From an uncultured Clostridia bacterium (lineage in GTDB: Bacteria > Bacillota > Clostridia > TANB77 > CAG-508), in NCBI GenBank assembly GCA_934122155.1, contig CAKOVX010000003.1:1-64000 (forward strand): DNA of 64,000 bases. Reading direction: 5' to 3'. This document shows, piece by piece, positions 1-9,691 of the stretch. The position numbers and the translations under genes are program-made. The notes under the pieces were generated by a model, which worked only from the letters and a program-made list of their open reading frames with translations, did not search any database and had not been told where the DNA came from. Each line of letters begins with the position of its first letter. Positions within the stretch are counted from its first letter, which is position 1.

Positions 1-15
1 TATTGTTGGTAACAT
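1..15 (-). CDS. Possible 5' end of a gene running off the left edge
   Basis: An ATG at 13-15 on the minus strand is followed by four sense codons before the window ends. An AGGAG sequence lies about ten bases upstream (around 24-30), so a gene downstream of queH may start here. Only five codons (M-L-P-T-I) are visible and no product can be named. Confidence 0.3.
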
Positions 16-71
16 ATACTTTGTTCTCCTATTACTACTAATAAATACATATTAAAGTAAGCGATAACTTA

Positions 72-1118
72 CTATTTATCTTTAACTTTTTTCTTTAAAT
101 CTTTTGAATAATATATTAAATCAGTACAAATTAAATCTCCATCTTTAATTTCTTCATTGTAATTATCTATAAAGAAATTTTTAATTGTTTTCTCATATTT
201 ATCAAATCCCTGCTTAACATAGAAAGGAATGTTATTCTCTGTTGTTCCTACTAACATTCTGTCATATTTCTGTTTATAATTACCACATAATGATTTTAGA
301 AGTGTTTTTGCATAACCTTTGTTTCTGTATTTTTCTGTTGTAACTATATTTTTTAATTCTAATGTTTTCCTATCAATGTGCAAAATAACTGCAATAGAAA
401 TTAGCTCATCTCCCTTTTTTAATGCATATACATCAGAATCGTTCAAATACTTATGTATCATGTCTTTTGAAGGATCTGCCTCTAAAAGTAAATCAATATA
501 ATCTTCTTTATTTTCTATTTTTTTAACTTGCATTCTAGGTTCTCTCGGTATCTCGTAACCGTTGGGAATACTAGGTTTTGTAGTATTGTGGTTATTATAT
601 CTCATCTCTTCTGAAAATATGCACCCACAGTATTTTTGCATGTATAGGCCTAGTTCTCGTGCTTTGGCTTGTCCTTCTCTAAACCCTACTCTAAAATCTC
701 TATATAGAAAATTTAATTCATATTTTTTTGCAATTTCTTCTAATATTTGTTTTAATTCTTCATGTTTTTGATAAGGACTTACAAATAAAGTAGTTGTAAT
801 TGTGTCAAATCCATGCTCTTTTGCATATTTTGCTGTTTGCTCTAGTCTAACTCTATAACAATAATCTGTGCATCTTGTTTTTAAATTTCCTATTACATTT
901 TCGCAGAATTTATCTAGTCCATATTCTTCTTCAAATATTGCTTGTACTCCTATACTTTGTGTATATTCTTTTAAGCAGTCTCTTCTTGATTTATACTCCA
1001 TATATGGGTGTATGTTTGGGTTATACCAATATACAGTTGGTTCTATCCCTTCTCCTCTTAAACTGTCTATGCAATATACACTGCATGGTGCACAGCAAGT
1101 ATGCATTAAAAGTTTCAT
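72..1118 (-). CDS. queH: Epoxyqueuosine reductase QueH fused to a GNAT acetyltransferase domain
   Basis: Residues 1-180 match QueH (DUF208), which reduces epoxyqueuosine to queuosine in the wobble position of tRNAs for Tyr, His, Asn and Asp. The family signature HTCCAPC is at residues 6-12, and further cysteines at 83, 87, 164 and 166 (RCTDYC, YCGC) are the expected metal/Fe-S ligands. Residues from about 197 form a GNAT-type domain with the acetyl-CoA loop motif around YRNKGYAKTLL. The second domain makes the protein (348 aa) much longer than stand-alone QueH (about 180-200 aa), and its substrate is unknown. The ATG overlaps the stop of the upstream glycosyltransferase (ATGA), which indicates translational coupling. 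Confidence 0.88.
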   Translation of the reverse strand: MKLLMHTCCAPCSVYCIDSLRGEGIEPTVYWYNPNIHPYMEYKSRRDCLKEYTQSIGVQAIFEEEYGLDKFCENVIGNLKTRCTDYCYRVRLEQTAKYAKEHGFDTITTTLFVSPYQKHEELKQILEEIAKKYELNFLYRDFRVGFREGQAKARELGLYMQKYCGCIFSEEMRYNNHNTTKPSIPNGYEIPREPRMQVKKIENKEDYIDLLLEADPSKDMIHKYLNDSDVYALKKGDELISIAVILHIDRKTLELKNIVTTEKYRNKGYAKTLLKSLCGNYKQKYDRMLVGTTENNIPFYVKQGFDKYEKTIKNFFIDNYNEEIKDGDLICTDLIYYSKDLKKKVKDK

Positions 1119-2524
1119 ATTACTTCCTTTCTTCTTGTTTTTATGGCTCTTATACTACATATTATTATCGCTATAAAAACTGTTATTGTTGAATTATATA
1201 TTCCATATCTAAATGCATCATTTCCTATTCTAAAATAAATAAACAATGGCAGTACTGATGTAATACTGTTAGCTATTATAAATTCCTTTATATATTTATT
1301 CGTCCAAAATATTGTTGGAAATAGCCATACTAAATACCATCTTTGAAAATTTATTATTACTAAAAATATAAATATAAGCATAAATACACTATACTTGTTG
1401 CATATTTCTTCAATTTTTATCTCTTTTTTAAATAACATTGTAATTAAACTTGTAATATATACTACTAAGAAAGTAGGTACTCTCAAAGAATTTATTATGT
1501 TAAATATAAGTTTATCAGCTTTTTTTAGCAATATTGCCATTATAGATTGACTAAATCTTTCATTTTGTACCAGCATATTTGTATATATACTTATATCTTT
1601 ATAATATGGCAAATACATAATTGCTACAAGTATAATTATACATATACCTACTAAAAAACAATATAGTGTCTTTTTAGGAATAGTCTTATCTTTATAATAA
1701 TATAACAATAAAAAAGGTACTAGTAGTGCTGTGCTATACTTAATTGCTATTGAAAGTGCCATAAATACAGCCATAATAAAAATATTTTTCTTTTTTATTA
1801 AGAAGTATAATGCAATTAATACCAGAGCTATTAAATATATGTCATTATGTACATTACTTAGCAGTTCACTTAAAACTAGTGGATTTAAACCATACATTAA
1901 TACATATTTATTTTTTTGAGTTATTTTGTATATCATGTAGCAGTTTAGCATATGTACAGCTAAATTTGCTATTTTGAATATATATAAGGCCGCTGTTACA
2001 TTTCCAAATGACAAGCTTACTAATATTTTTGCTATAATATTCCAAATTGGCCCATATACACTTGTAGTGTTTTTCCAGTAGCCTGTTGTTTGTAGTATTT
2101 CATCATTTATACCTTTTTGTTGTAAATCATACACTGTTGTATAGTATGGGTTTTCTCCATATTTTGCGCTAAGCCAGCTATCTCCAATATAATAAAAAAT
2201 ATCAGACCCTAAAATTGGAAGCATTATTGCAAATAGTAATGATATAATAAAAATGAATATTATTACTTGTTTTTTGTTACTAAAAAGTTTTTCCTCTTTT
2301 TTTAATATTAATATGTATATAATACTAAATATTAATATTAGCCCAATAAATATAGCTCCCTGAATAACTCCATTAGTTGTGTCTGTATATTTTTGAATTG
2401 TATAGCTATAATATGTATTAAAATCACTTACAGTTTTGTTATTTATTAAGTATACAACTGATGGTATGCATAATGTTATTGATATTGCAAGCATTAAATA
2501 TATTAAGAGTTTATTTTTCTTCAT
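1115..2524 (-). CDS. Polytopic GT-C type glycosyltransferase (GT87/MptB-like)
   Basis: This is a 469-residue protein with about eleven hydrophobic segments and a short first loop containing GSDIFYY (Asp108) followed by GENPYY. That is the pattern of GT-C enzymes which use polyprenyl-phosphate sugars, such as the MptB/GT87 mannosyltransferases. It would act at the outer face of the membrane. It overlaps the end of ruvB by 14 bp and has a GGAG six bases before its ATG, so it belongs to the same transcript. Donor and acceptor sugars cannot be read from sequence. A role in envelope glycopolymer decoration is inferred from the teichoic-acid genes upstream. Confidence 0.7.
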   Translation of the reverse strand: MKKNKLLIYLMLAISITLCIPSVVYLINNKTVSDFNTYYSYTIQKYTDTTNGVIQGAIFIGLILIFSIIYILILKKEEKLFSNKKQVIIFIFIISLLFAIMLPILGSDIFYYIGDSWLSAKYGENPYYTTVYDLQQKGINDEILQTTGYWKNTTSVYGPIWNIIAKILVSLSFGNVTAALYIFKIANLAVHMLNCYMIYKITQKNKYVLMYGLNPLVLSELLSNVHNDIYLIALVLIALYFLIKKKNIFIMAVFMALSIAIKYSTALLVPFLLLYYYKDKTIPKKTLYCFLVGICIIILVAIMYLPYYKDISIYTNMLVQNERFSQSIMAILLKKADKLIFNIINSLRVPTFLVVYITSLITMLFKKEIKIEEICNKYSVFMLIFIFLVIINFQRWYLVWLFPTIFWTNKYIKEFIIANSITSVLPLFIYFRIGNDAFRYGIYNSTITVFIAIIICSIRAIKTRRKEVI

Positions 2525-3518
2525 ATGGTACTCCTATGTGTTTATATGCTGAAGGCATTGGTATTCTGCCTCTTGCAGTTCTTGCTATAAACCCTATTTG
2601 TATTAAATATGGTTCATACACATCTTCTACTGTTTCTGGCTCTTCACCAATTGTTGTTGCAATTGTATCAATTCCTATTGCTCTTCCATTGTATTTTATA
2701 ATCATTGTTTCTAATATTTTTCGGTCTATATCATCTAGTCCAACTTCATCTATTTCTAATTTTCCTAATGCTGTTTTTGCTATTTTTAGTGTTATATTTC
2801 CGTCTCCCAATACTGCTGCATAGTCTCTTACTCTTCTTAATAGTCTATTTGCTATTCTTGGAGTTCCTCTTGAGCGTCTAGCAATTTCTATTGCTGCTTC
2901 TTCGTCTATTTGTAAGTCTAGTATACTTGCTGACCTTTTTACTATTGTTGTTAAATCTTTAGTTTCGTATAATTCTAGATGATGTATAATTCCAAATCTA
3001 TCTCTTAGAGGTGTAGCTAGTGCTCCTGCTCTAGTTGTTGCACCTATTAATGTAAATTTTGGTAGGTCAAGTCTAATTGACCTAGCACTTGGTCCCTTTC
3101 CTATCATAATGTCTAATGTATAGTCTTCTAAAGCTGGATACAATATTTCTTCTACACTTTTATTTAATCTATGAATTTCATCTATAAATAAAACATCAAA
3201 TTCTGAAAGGTTTGTTAACAATGCTGCTAAGTCTCCTGGCTTTTCTATTGCTGGCCCAGAAGTTATTTTTATGTTTGAGTTCATTTCATTTGATATTATG
3301 TTTGCAAGTGTAGTTTTTCCTAGTCCCGGAGGTCCATATAGTAAAACGTGATCAAGAGGCTCACCTCTTTTTTTGGCAGCCTCTATATATATTTTCATAT
3401 TGTTTTTTACTTTATCTTGTCCAATATATTCGTCTAAAGTTTTGGGTCTTAAAGAGTTTTCTACTCTTTCTTCTTGTATATCTTCTAATTCCGGACTTAT
3501 TAGTCTTTCATCTTCCAT
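2511..3518 (-). CDS. ruvB: Holliday junction branch-migration ATPase RuvB
   Basis: RuvB is the hexameric AAA+ motor that drives branch migration of Holliday junctions with RuvA. Visible are Walker [10 protein letters not shown] (62-70), Walker B FIDEIH (about 112-117), sensor GATTRAG and the arginine-finger segment LRDRFG, followed by the C-terminal winged-helix DNA-binding domain. At 335 aa the length is typical. An AAGGAGAGCAAG ribosome site supports the ATG at 3518. ruvA is not adjacent. The gene sits between a long intergenic hairpin upstream and the GT-C gene downstream. Confidence 0.97.
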   Translation of the reverse strand: MEDERLISPELEDIQEERVENSLRPKTLDEYIGQDKVKNNMKIYIEAAKKRGEPLDHVLLYGPPGLGKTTLANIISNEMNSNIKITSGPAIEKPGDLAALLTNLSEFDVLFIDEIHRLNKSVEEILYPALEDYTLDIMIGKGPSARSIRLDLPKFTLIGATTRAGALATPLRDRFGIIHHLELYETKDLTTIVKRSASILDLQIDEEAAIEIARRSRGTPRIANRLLRRVRDYAAVLGDGNITLKIAKTALGKLEIDEVGLDDIDRKILETMIIKYNGRAIGIDTIATTIGEEPETVEDVYEPYLIQIGFIARTARGRIPMPSAYKHIGVPYEEK

Positions 3519-3548
3519 CTTGCTCTCCTTTTTAGTTTTTTATTTTTT

Positions 3549-3720
3549 CTAAATTTAACAATATTAAAAGAAAGCGCCAGTCCGCGTAAGGTGGAGCGAA
3601 GCGTAACGTTTGGAGAGTTCCGTCCGATAGTGTCCAAAAACAAATTTATTTGTTTTTGTGATATCCAAGGGAAGGAAGCTCGACACCAAGGACAAGCGAT
3701 TTTAATATTGTTAAATTTAG
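3549..3720. repeat. Long intergenic hairpin element 1 (21-bp perfect arms, GC-rich interior)
   Basis: Positions 3549-3569 and 3700-3720 are a perfect 21-bp inverted repeat of AT-only character. The roughly 130 bp between them are clearly GC-richer than the surroundings and contain an inner hairpin (CAAAAACAAAT, 2-nt loop, ATTTGTTTTTG) at about 3635-3658. The element fills the gap between tagO and ruvB. No convincing protein is encoded. It resembles elements at 43612-43730 and 48138-48296 in architecture, not in arm sequence. Confidence 0.75.
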
Positions 3721-3724
3721 ATCT

Positions 3725-4856
3725 TTACTTATCAGTCCTAATGTGTTTTTCATCCACTGTATCTATATTGTCTTCTTCTTGTTTCACTCTAAAAATATCC
3801 TTGTATCCAATTGCTATAATTGCAATTACTAAAAGTGCAAATGATAAAGCCTTCCAGATTCCACTTTCTAATAATATGATTGCAAACATCCCTAATGTTG
3901 CTGTAAGTCCATATAAAATTAGAACAGCTTGCTTTTGAGTATACCCTCTTTTCATTAGTCTGTGATGTAAATGTCCTTTATCTGCTTTGAATACAGCTTT
4001 TATTGATTTGCCTTTTATAATTCTTCTTATTATTGCAAAAATTGTATCAAATATCGGAAGTCCTAACACTATAATTGGTGCTATAAGCACTAATGCTGTA
4101 TAAGTTTTAGCTACCCCTAGTATTGATATTACCGCAAGTGAAAAGCCTAAAAAGTTTGAGCCTACATCTCCTATAAATGTTTTAGCAGGGCTGAAGTTAA
4201 ATGGTAAAAATCCTACTATTGAACCTGCTAATGCTGTTATTAGTAATATTGATATTAATGGTGATGATGGTGTTAATAAAAATATTATTAGTAATGAAAC
4301 ACATGAAATTAGTGTTATTCCTGATGATAGTCCATCTAGCCCATCTATTAAGTTTATAGCATTTGTTATACCTACAATCCAACCAACTGTAATGATATAT
4401 GAAAACCAATCATAGAAAAATATTTTATTATCTATAAAAGGTAAATTAATATTTTCTATTTTTATTCCGCAAGCTGCTACAATTATAGCTGCTACTACTT
4501 GTGCAATTAATTTAGCCCAACTTGGTATTCCTTTTGAATCATCTATAAAGCAGGTTATTCCTAAAACTATAATTCCTATAAAAAAACCTATTAGTTTTAG
4601 CCAATAATTATTATCTGCATCAAATATGTTTATTGAACCTTCTAAACTCATTACAATCAGCAAATATATTGTAGATACTATAAATCCACAAATAACTGCT
4701 AACCCTCCGAAGCCTTGGCATTGGCTTTTTATTTACTCTTCTATCATTTGGTATGTCTATTGCCCCAACTTTTTTTGCTAGTCTCATTGTGTATGGTGTT
4801 AACACAAATGCAGTAATGAACGCTAGCAAAAATGCAATTGCTATATCTCCCCACAT
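3725..4856 (-). CDS. tagO: UDP-GlcNAc:undecaprenyl-phosphate GlcNAc-1-phosphate transferase (TagO/WecA), split by a +1 frame change
   Basis: This integral membrane enzyme starts wall teichoic acid or related polymers by moving GlcNAc-1-phosphate to undecaprenyl phosphate. The N-terminal part (from ATG 4856) has the expected first membrane helix and KKPMPRL. The rest, readable from about 4708 in the next frame, carries LIDGLDGLSSG, FIGDVGSNFLGFSLA and the family motif HLHHRL. The frames meet at 4707-4712, where CTT CGG AGG replaces an expected CTT GGA GGG. Skipping the C restores PRLGGLAV, a conserved motif, and gives about 376 aa. Read without the shift, translation stops 28 codons after the CGG, and the remainder begins at an internal ATG at 4663. 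Either a +1 recoding event, a mutation or an assembly error explains this. Confidence 0.85.
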
Positions 4857-4875
4857 AGCTTGTCCTCCCTTTTGC

Positions 4876-5571
4876 TTAGTGTATTACTTCTATTGGATAT
4901 TCCATAAATAATCCACTTTCTATAACTCCTGTAATTGATTTTATGTCTTCTTCTAGCGTTTCATATATTTCAGTAAATTTTGTATCTAATATAACATTAT
5001 TATTTTCTGTAAATACTGGACCGTCCTTTTTTTCTGCCTTTCTTAATATTGCTTCTGTTGCTCCTAAGTCTAGTAATGCCTCTCTTACACTACTAACCGC
5101 TTCTGGATAAACCTCAATTGGAACTGGCATTACTTTATTCAACTCATCAACTAGTTTTGAATCGTCAACTAGAATATATGTAATTCCTGCGTTTACCATA
5201 TTTAGTTTTTCTTTAAATAAAGCTGCTCCTCTTCCTTTTATAATCCAATTGTTATTCTTATCAACTTCATCTGCTCCGTCAAATCCCCAATCTGGCTTTT
5301 TTTCTAATATGCTAACAGTTGGGATATTTAAACTATGGCATAATGCCTTTATTTCATAAGAAGTAGGAATTGCAGTAATATGCAATTCTTCTTCTTCAAT
5401 TCTTTTTGCTATTTCTTTTATAGCTAAATATGATGTTGAACCTGAGCCAAACCCTATTACATCTCCATCTTTAACTTTTTGAGCTATTTCTTTTGCTATT
5501 TTTTCTTTTTGTTCTTGGTTTGATATATTTGTTGGTTCAATTTCTTTTAAATTACTATTCATCCACTCCAT
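4876..5571 (-). CDS. rpiA: Ribose-5-phosphate isomerase A
   Basis: RpiA interconverts ribose-5-phosphate and ribulose-5-phosphate in the pentose phosphate pathway. The protein (231 aa) shows the phosphate-binding FGSGSTSYLA, the catalytic DGADEVD and KGRGAALFKEKL, all in the usual order. The first ATG (5571) has AAAGGAGA seven bases upstream. A second in-frame ATG three codons later is less well placed. It lies 17 bp after tyrS and 19 bp before tagO in the same direction. Rpe, the partner enzyme, is encoded at 47.4-48.1 kb. Confidence 0.96.
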   Translation of the reverse strand: MEWMNSNLKEIEPTNISNQEQKEKIAKEIAQKVKDGDVIGFGSGSTSYLAIKEIAKRIEEEELHITAIPTSYEIKALCHSLNIPTVSILEKKPDWGFDGADEVDKNNNWIIKGRGAALFKEKLNMVNAGITYILVDDSKLVDELNKVMPVPIEVYPEAVSSVREALLDLGATEAILRKAEKKDGPVFTENNNVILDTKFTEIYETLEEDIKSITGVIESGLFMEYPIEVIH

Positions 5572-5588
5572 AATTTTTCTCCTTTAAA

Positions 5589-6815
5589 TTATTTTATTTT
5601 TCCAATGTAGTAATTTTTCTTTCCTCTTCTAGCTATAATATATGTATTTTCTATAAACATACTTTCATCAATTGTTTTTTCTAAGTCTGTTACTTTTTCT
5701 CCATTTATAGAAATTGCACCTGATGAAATAAATTCTCTTGCTTCTCTTTTGCTTGATGCTATTCCCATATTTATAACAAAGTCTACTATATTAGTATTCA
5801 AATCAACTTCTTTAATTTCTTGTTCTTTAAACAAGTCTTCAATATCTTTTTTAGATAAATCATTAAATTTATTATTAAATAAATGATCTGCTAAATTTAC
5901 TGCTCTATCATATTCTTCTTTTCCATGTAAAAATGTAATTATCTCTCTTGCCAATGCTTTATGTGCTTCTCTTAGTTCTGGGTGTTCTTTATTTTTTCTG
6001 TCTAATTCTTCAATTTCTTCTTTTGACAAGAAAGTATAAATTTTTAAGTAATCTATAACCATTACATCTTCAACATTTACAAAAAATTGATATAATTCGT
6101 AACTTGAAGTTTTTTCTTTATCTAGCCATAAAGCATTTCCTTCACTTTTTCCAAATTTCTTTCCTTGTGAATCTGTTACAAGTGGCATTGTAAATCCATA
6201 TACTTCATCACCAGTAGATCTTCTTATTAAATCTATTCCCGCTGTTATGTTGCCCCATTGGTCTGAGCCTGCACATTGTAGGTCTACATTGTTATATTCA
6301 TGCAAATGTTTAAAATCTAAAGCTTGTAATATCATATATGAAAATTCTGTATATGTAATTCCTGCATCTAGTCTTCTTCTTATAATGTCTTTATCTAGCA
6401 TATAATTTACATTAAAGTATTTTCCATAATCTCTTAAAAAGTCTAATGTATTTATGTCTTTTATCCAATCATAGTTATTAACAACATCAAACCCAAATAA
6501 TTCTTCTACTTGTTTTTTTATTCCTTCAAAATTTTTGTTTACTTGTTCTTTTGAAATCATTGCTCTTTCTTTTGTAGGTCTTGGATCTCCAATTAGCCCT
6601 GTTCCACCACCTACTAATAAATATGGATGATGCCCTGCATCCTTTAGTCTTTTTGAAATTAAAAAACTTGATAAGTGACCAACATGCAAACTATCTGCTG
6701 TCGGATCTGTTCCTATATAAAAAGACATTCCTCCATTATTTAATTTTTCTTCTAATTCTGGACTTGAAATGTCTTTAATAAGTCCTCTCCATTTTAAATC
6801 CTCAAAAACTGTCAT
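5589..6815 (-). CDS. tyrS: Tyrosyl-tRNA synthetase
   Basis: This class I synthetase charges tRNA-Tyr. The HIGH-type motif is HVGHLSS (about residues 42-48) and the KMSKS-type motif is KFGKSEG (about 224-230). A C-terminal S4 RNA-binding domain begins near residue 345. The length (408 aa) is normal. A good CCTCC complement lies just upstream of ATG 6815. I see no T-box leader: only 32 bp separate it from tagD, so it is expressed from the upstream operon. Confidence 0.97.
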   Translation of the reverse strand: MTVFEDLKWRGLIKDISSPELEEKLNNGGMSFYIGTDPTADSLHVGHLSSFLISKRLKDAGHHPYLLVGGGTGLIGDPRPTKERAMISKEQVNKNFEGIKKQVEELFGFDVVNNYDWIKDINTLDFLRDYGKYFNVNYMLDKDIIRRRLDAGITYTEFSYMILQALDFKHLHEYNNVDLQCAGSDQWGNITAGIDLIRRSTGDEVYGFTMPLVTDSQGKKFGKSEGNALWLDKEKTSSYELYQFFVNVEDVMVIDYLKIYTFLSKEEIEELDRKNKEHPELREAHKALAREIITFLHGKEEYDRAVNLADHLFNNKFNDLSKKDIEDLFKEQEIKEVDLNTNIVDFVINMGIASSKREAREFISSGAISINGEKVTDLEKTIDESMFIENTYIIARRGKKNYYIGKIK

Positions 6816-6847
6816 TAAAATCTTTCCTCCTATTTTGCTATATATAA

Positions 6848-7288
6848 TTATTTGCTTTCTGTTTCTGGTATTTGGTCAACTCCATTTACTGCTTCTTGTA
6901 ATCCTAAGTCATGTTTAATTTGACTAGTAGAAACTCCCTCTGTTCTTGGTAGATAAACTACCTCACAATAATCTTTTAGATAGTCAAATTTGTCGCTTCC
7001 TGCCCAGTCACTTCCCATAACAACTATGTCTACATCATATCTTTGAACATCTGATATTTTTTGTTCCCAGTTATCTTCTGGTATAACTAAATCAACATAT
7101 CTAATTGCCTCTAACATCTTTTTTCTTGTCTCATAATTATGATATGCTTTTTTTCCTTTAGTTGCATTAAATTCATCTGTTGAAACAGCTACTATTAAAT
7201 AGTCTCCTAAAGCCTTTGCCCTTTGTAATAGTCTAATATGTCCATAATGTAATAAATCAAATGTACCATAAGTTAAAATTCTTTTCAT
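6848..7288 (-). CDS. tagD: Glycerol-3-phosphate cytidylyltransferase
   Basis: It makes CDP-glycerol from CTP and sn-glycerol-3-phosphate, the donor for the glycerophosphotransferases encoded just upstream. The nucleotidyltransferase motif GTFDLLHYGH (HxGH) is near the N terminus and RTEGVSTS is the second signature. I place the start at 7288 because GGGAGG lies eight bases before it. A longer reading from 7303 would start inside that ribosome site. The protein is about 146 aa, slightly longer than TagD of Bacillus. Confidence 0.93.
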   Translation of the reverse strand: MKRILTYGTFDLLHYGHIRLLQRAKALGDYLIVAVSTDEFNATKGKKAYHNYETRKKMLEAIRYVDLVIPEDNWEQKISDVQRYDVDIVVMGSDWAGSDKFDYLKDYCEVVYLPRTEGVSTSQIKHDLGLQEAVNGVDQIPETESK

Positions 7289-7304
7289 ATTTTTTCCTCC
7301 CATA

Positions 7305-8405
7305 TTATTTTCTTATATTTAATATAAAATCAGCTAAACTTTGTTCATTATTTGAATAGCTAAATTTTGTTTTTACATTTTTATATTCTTCAGTATTTAC
7401 ATTATAATTTTGTATTATGTTTGCAACCTCTTCTTCATTATAGCCAACAAATGGTAATAGATCATTCCATATGCTCTCATATACTCCTCTTGATTGTTGA
7501 TATTTCTCAAAATCATTTGCTAATAATGCCACAGGTAAGTCTATTGCAAATGCATCAAATATAACTGAAGAGTAATCACTAATTAAATAGTCTCCAATTA
7601 GCAGTAGTTCTTGAGTTTCTGTACTTACATTAGTTATTGAGTCTTTATCTTTGTTGTTTAAAAACACATGATTTTTTGAAACTATTACATAGTCGTCTCC
7701 TAAAACATTTTTTAGTTTGTTCATGTCAGGAAAATAACTATAATCTATTTTCTCTTCTTCTACTCCATAATTATAGTCTCTCCATGTTGGAAGATATAAA
7801 ACTACTTTTTTGTCTTCTGGAATTCCTGCTTTTTTCTTTATACTCTTCTTTAATTCACTATTTTCTTTATTATCTATTAAATATTTTACTCTAGGGTATC
7901 CACATTCTAGTATCTTACTTTTATCAATTAGGCAAGATGATTTAAAATATGGATATACATTCGGGTTATCAATAAGAAGGTAGTTCCATTTATTTATTTC
8001 AATAAGTTTTTCTATTTGATGATATGGGTTTACTTTTGCAATTTCAGCTTCTTCAGAGTCTAAAAGCATTTTTTTAAGTGGTGTTCCATGCCATAGTTGA
8101 ATCCAAATTGTATCTTCTGTTTTTATCCATGTTTTTTCTGTCCATGTTTCAAATATTATTATTTTAGCTTGATAAAATATTTCATACATTTTTTTAGATT
8201 CTGGTTCTATTCTATATTTTTCATCCACTCTTTCATCTTCTGTAACAAAATACAAATTGTCTACATCCTTTTGTAACATTTCTTCGAACAAATACCTAGA
8301 ATTTCCTGTATACCTGTAATCAAACCCCATGAACAATATTGCTTTTTTCTCTTTTTTTTCTTGAACTGCACTTTTATATGCTGTCAAATTATATTCTATA
8401 TTCAC
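7305..8405 (-). CDS. CDP-glycerol glycerophosphotransferase family protein (paralogue 1)
   Basis: A TagB/TagF-family glycosyltransferase-like enzyme that moves glycerol phosphate (or another polyol phosphate) from the CDP-activated donor to a lipid-linked acceptor at the inner face of the membrane. The family motifs are WHGTPLK (about residues 105-111) and SDYSSVIFD (about 275-283). It has 366 aa, close to the size of a single catalytic domain. No membrane helix is apparent. It lies 16 bp before tagD. The exact acceptor cannot be assigned: priming and polymerising members of the family look alike. Confidence 0.88.
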   Translation of the reverse strand: MNIEYNLTAYKSAVQEKKEKKAILFMGFDYRYTGNSRYLFEEMLQKDVDNLYFVTEDERVDEKYRIEPESKKMYEIFYQAKIIIFETWTEKTWIKTEDTIWIQLWHGTPLKKMLLDSEEAEIAKVNPYHQIEKLIEINKWNYLLIDNPNVYPYFKSSCLIDKSKILECGYPRVKYLIDNKENSELKKSIKKKAGIPEDKKVVLYLPTWRDYNYGVEEEKIDYSYFPDMNKLKNVLGDDYVIVSKNHVFLNNKDKDSITNVSTETQELLLIGDYLISDYSSVIFDAFAIDLPVALLANDFEKYQQSRGVYESIWNDLLPFVGYNEEEVANIIQNYNVNTEEYKNVKTKFSYSNNEQSLADFILNIRK

Positions 8406-8420
8406 ATATCCTCCTCTCTA

Positions 8421-9668
8421 TCAATTATTTATAAACTTGTCTACTGTTCTCTTGGTAGCTTGTCCATCATCTAAATAATTGAATTTTGCATTAAACTTTT
8501 TATACTCATCATTATACTTGAAGTTTTTAGTGTTTTCTATTGCTTTTATTAATTCATTTTCAGTTTTAGTAATTTCTCCTGGTAGTTCTTCTAAGCCAAT
8601 ATAAAATCCTCTCATTTCATTTTTATATTCCTCAAAGTCATACATATAAAATATAATTGGTCTTTTTAAATTTGCATAATCAAAAAATACACTTGAATAA
8701 TCTGTTATTAATATATCGCTTATTATATATACTTCATTTATATCATCTATATCTGATACATTATATATAAAACCTTTATACTTTTCAAAGTCAAAAGCAT
8801 TTGATACAAAATAATGTGCTCTAAACAATATTATATATTCATCTTTAAGCTCTTTTTGAAGTTTGTCAAAGTCTACCTCTGTTTTATATGTATAGCCAAC
8901 TCCAGATTGATGTTGGTTGTCTCTATATGTTGGAGCATACAATATAATTTTTTTGTTTGTTTTTTCTATCCCCAACTTTCTTTTTATATTCTCAACATCT
9001 TTTTGTGTATAGTTATATAAAAAATCGTTTCTTGGATAACCTTGTTCAATTATACAATTTTCTTTGTTTACCTTTTTTAAGTTAAGCGCTGATATTAACT
9101 TTTCTGTTGTAAATTTAGATGGTGATATTACAAAATTTACTTTTTTAGCTTCCATCTCCCATTTTTTTGTAATTTCTTTTGGAGTATTTAGTGCATTTTC
9201 AGTTTTCTTTATATCACATCCAATTCTTTTAAGTGGTGTTCCATGCCAACATTGCACATATATTTGATTTTTTTTAGGGTATAAATAATCATATGCTCTA
9301 TGATTTGTAACCCAGTATTTAGCTGTTGCTAAGTATTTTTCATATTCTCTTGTGTTTCGTTTTACAACTATTGTATTTTTATCTTTTTGTAGTTCTTTAT
9401 ATTTATCTGGTTCACAAAATACCCACACAAATTTGTAATCTTTGAATTCGGGATTGTTTTTCATATATAAATATATTGCTTTTGGACTATCTGTGTAGTA
9501 CTTTCCATTAAAGCTACTAAAAAAGACCATTTTGTCATCAATTTTTCTGCCAAGCCCTCTAATTTGATATCTTATAAATCTGTATGTATATAAAAATGCT
9601 CTAGACATCTTTCTAAATAACCAATTTTTCTTTGCTATGTTTATTAAGATAGTTTTTATTTTTTTCAT
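8421..9668 (-). CDS. CDP-glycerol glycerophosphotransferase family protein (paralogue 2)
   Basis: This is a 415-residue member of the TagB/TagF family. Motifs are CWHGTPLKRIG (about residues 142-152) and ITDYSSVFFDYANL (about 309-322). The first 40 residues are basic and could be a membrane-surface helix, as in TagF. It is followed 15 bp later by paralogue 1 in the same operon. The intact catalytic motifs suggest an active enzyme. Whether it primes or polymerises is not visible from sequence. Confidence 0.88.
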   Translation of the reverse strand: MKKIKTILINIAKKNWLFRKMSRAFLYTYRFIRYQIRGLGRKIDDKMVFFSSFNGKYYTDSPKAIYLYMKNNPEFKDYKFVWVFCEPDKYKELQKDKNTIVVKRNTREYEKYLATAKYWVTNHRAYDYLYPKKNQIYVQCWHGTPLKRIGCDIKKTENALNTPKEITKKWEMEAKKVNFVISPSKFTTEKLISALNLKKVNKENCIIEQGYPRNDFLYNYTQKDVENIKRKLGIEKTNKKIILYAPTYRDNQHQSGVGYTYKTEVDFDKLQKELKDEYIILFRAHYFVSNAFDFEKYKGFIYNVSDIDDINEVYIISDILITDYSSVFFDYANLKRPIIFYMYDFEEYKNEMRGFYIGLEELPGEITKTENELIKAIENTKNFKYNDEYKKFNAKFNYLDDGQATKRTVDKFINN

Positions 9669-9691
9669 ATCATTCCTCCATAGTAGCTTTG

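Noticed and set aside
3549..3720. Retron msr-msd or integron attC site as explanation of the hairpin elements
   Set aside because: No reverse transcriptase or integron integrase is near any of the three elements, and no conserved core sites are visible.
3591..3938. Open frame of 115 codons on the plus strand across element 1 and the end of tagO
   Set aside because: It runs antisense through the conserved TagO C terminus, has no ribosome site and no recognisable product.
6816..6847. T-box leader before tyrS (and similarly before aspS and proS)
   Set aside because: The gaps are too short and lack the T-box sequence and specifier/terminator structures.
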